DNA of 64,000 bases from an uncultured Bacillota bacterium. Its GTDB lineage: Bacteria > Bacillota_I > Bacilli_A > RFN20 > CAG-288. Below, in pieces: positions 62,666 through 64,000 of this stretch (position 1 is the stretch's first letter; each line of letters opens with the position of its first letter). Made by a program: the position numbers and the translations under genes. The notes below the pieces were generated by a model. It did no database searches. It saw only the letters and a list, made by a program, of their open reading frames with translations, and was not told the DNA's origin. The stretch is from assembly GCA_949282275.1 (NCBI GenBank), contig CASDOO010000010.1, positions 133,481 to 197,480 of the forward strand, written 5' to 3'.

Positions 62666-63923
62666 TTAGTTGGCAAAGGGTGATGGTCTTTTGTCACCAA
62701 TCGAATAACGGAAGGAATATTGTTTTCTATTCTGTGGAATGGCATCTGCCAACGGCTTGCCTGTCTGGGGGTCCAAGGAGGACCGGTCGTTGATGGCATC
62801 GACGTATTCCAGTTCCAGCGTTGAGCCGCTTCTTTCCTTCAAGATGAATTCACGAATGAGGTAGCCATCCTCGATGAGGCGTTCGGAACGGATCTTGTAG
62901 TTCCCGTCCTCCCTTGTCCGAACATAACTCTCCCTGTCTTCCAGACTTCCGAAAACATCCGCGGCAAAAAGCCCATCAAATCGAAAACCGGTCAGTCCAA
63001 CATGGCCAAGAACATTGGCGAAGGTTGTTGCGGTTTTGGCCTCTTCCATGTTGATATCCTTTCCGATTTCCAACTCCTCTCTCTTGGTAACGATTTGGTA
63101 ATTATCTTGGTTGTAGACATCCTTGACGAGCTTTCCAGCTTCAATATAACTCTTGAGACGTCCCATGCCCCGTTCCATGAATAACGATATTTCATCACCG
63201 AGTCTGTGTACAGCATGAACTGCTCCGTGAAAGAATCCGGCAAAGCTTCGGACCCTTCATTGCCGAAATGATTGTAGCGGAGAGTGACAAGGTCACGCTC
63301 TTCCTCCTCCAATTGCTCCAAGGACGTATGAACCAGAGAAAGCTCCTTGTCGATGATTTCAAGGCTTTCCACGATGGCGACATAGATAGTGACATCCAGG
63401 AATTCGGCATATTGGACGTGAATATCGATGCCAAGCACATCACATGTCTTCTCCCCGGTCCGTACATTTCCATCGTCGCCGATCTCAAGATAATCTTCTT
63501 TTCCCTTCTCGACCTCAAAGGTAATCTCGTTGAGTGCAGAGGAAACGTTTCCGGTCGGCAAGTCGGTATGGAGAGAATAGGTGCTGTTGGGTTCCAGCAA
63601 ATACTTTTTCATATATTGATTGCCGATATCGTCCTCCTCTTTCAGGACATAGTCCGGAAATTCCGCGACCAGGACATAGGCATCGCTCGACACGATGGCT
63701 TCCAACGTCCGGCTTAGCGTCACGTGGCCATCGTTGACCGATCAGATGGGAAAGACAGAGATGTCTCATTTTCGAAAGATGATTCATCGAACGTCGAAGC
63801 GGTGGAAGAAGGGAAGGACATGCTACTTCCGGGAAGGGAAGAGTTGCTTGGCAAGGCGGTGCAGGCAGAAAAGCCGAGAACGGCGCCGGACATCAAAAGC
63901 AAGATATTCAATTTTTTGTTCAT
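62666..63923 (-). pseudogene. Lipoprotein gene broken by two frameshifts
   Basis: Three consecutive minus-strand frames read as one protein. The N-terminal piece (63923 to 63720) has a signal peptide and lipobox GFSAC plus a Ser/Pro linker. The second (63738 to about 63190) continues VNDGHVTLSRTLEAIV. The third (about 63178 to 62666) gives GRLKSYIEAGKLVKD to SPFAN. Joined, it would be about 415 residues, like the other lipoproteins here. Frame changes are near 63740 and near 63180. Codon use stays normal in all three, so decay is recent or the breaks are assembly errors. Function unknown. Confidence 0.75.
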
Positions 63924-64000
63924 GTTTTGTATTTTGCCAAACGGAAAGGGAGGGTTATATTGCAATAACGACGGTCGATCGGAAAAAATGCCGTTGTCAA

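Noticed and set aside
63988..64000. ATG at the right edge as the start of a new gene
   Set aside because: Only four codons remain and no Shine-Dalgarno precedes it.

Overview
The window reads as a chromosome segment of a Gram-positive, Bacilli/Erysipelotrichia-like bacterium related to the Mollicutes, with about 50% GC in its genes. The signs are AGGAGG-type ribosome binding sites, TATAAT -10 boxes with weak -35 boxes, many Cys-anchored lipoproteins with Ser/Thr/Gly-rich linkers, cre-like operators, a CdaA-type diadenylate cyclase, and Opp transporter subunits with large insertions of the kind seen in Mollicutes. TGA is used as a stop codon, so the code is standard. No tRNA, rRNA or CRISPR array was seen. 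The lineage is an inference; no 16S or marker tree is possible here.

Layout. 1-4.8 kb: a partial gene end, then gmk-priA-hypothetical and a hemolysin III/PAQR membrane protein, all on the minus strand after the partial gene. 5-8.8 kb: a DUF1189-like membrane protein, then a tightly overlapping DUF1538 membrane protein with two P-II-like proteins. 8.8-22.4 kb: a peptide-acquisition island consisting of a secreted lipoprotein behind two cre-like operators, oppA-B-C-D-F with unusually large subunits, a DUF3899-like membrane protein and an M6-type metalloprotease lipoprotein. It ends in a structured 3' element. The likely division of labour is that the protease cuts proteins outside the cell and Opp imports the peptides.

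23-37 kb is accessory. It has two lipoproteins, a PIN toxin/antitoxin pair, an FtsX permease remnant, a PHP phosphoesterase, a 1931-residue DUF4011-type helicase followed by a YgjP-like metallopeptidase, a small HTH protein, and a decayed AT-rich stretch with a broken AAA ATPase. 37-41.2 kb: a double-HTH regulator anchored in the membrane, followed by a 1153-residue lipoprotein. 41.2-44.2 kb: an alcohol/aldehyde dehydrogenase operon. 44.5-47.9 kb: an orphan AbiEi-family protein behind direct repeats, guaA, and a hypothetical gene. 48-49 kb: an AT-rich patch with a response-regulator stub and two tiny genes behind a promoter whose spacer is a run of ten G, a strong candidate for phase variation.

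49.3-58.6 kb: one dense minus-strand block of deoD, a NERD-like membrane protein, copA, copZ, a multi-pass membrane protein, and a 2-hydroxyacyl-CoA dehydratase activase split from its D-component partner. 58.9-64 kb: a lipoprotein, a GT-C-like membrane protein overlapping cdaA, and a lipoprotein gene broken by two frameshifts. The best leads are the G10 promoter, the helicase whose two added enzyme domains look catalytically dead, the enlarged Opp system with its cre-like control, and a repeated pattern of -10 boxes placed so close to ATG that the mRNAs should be leaderless.
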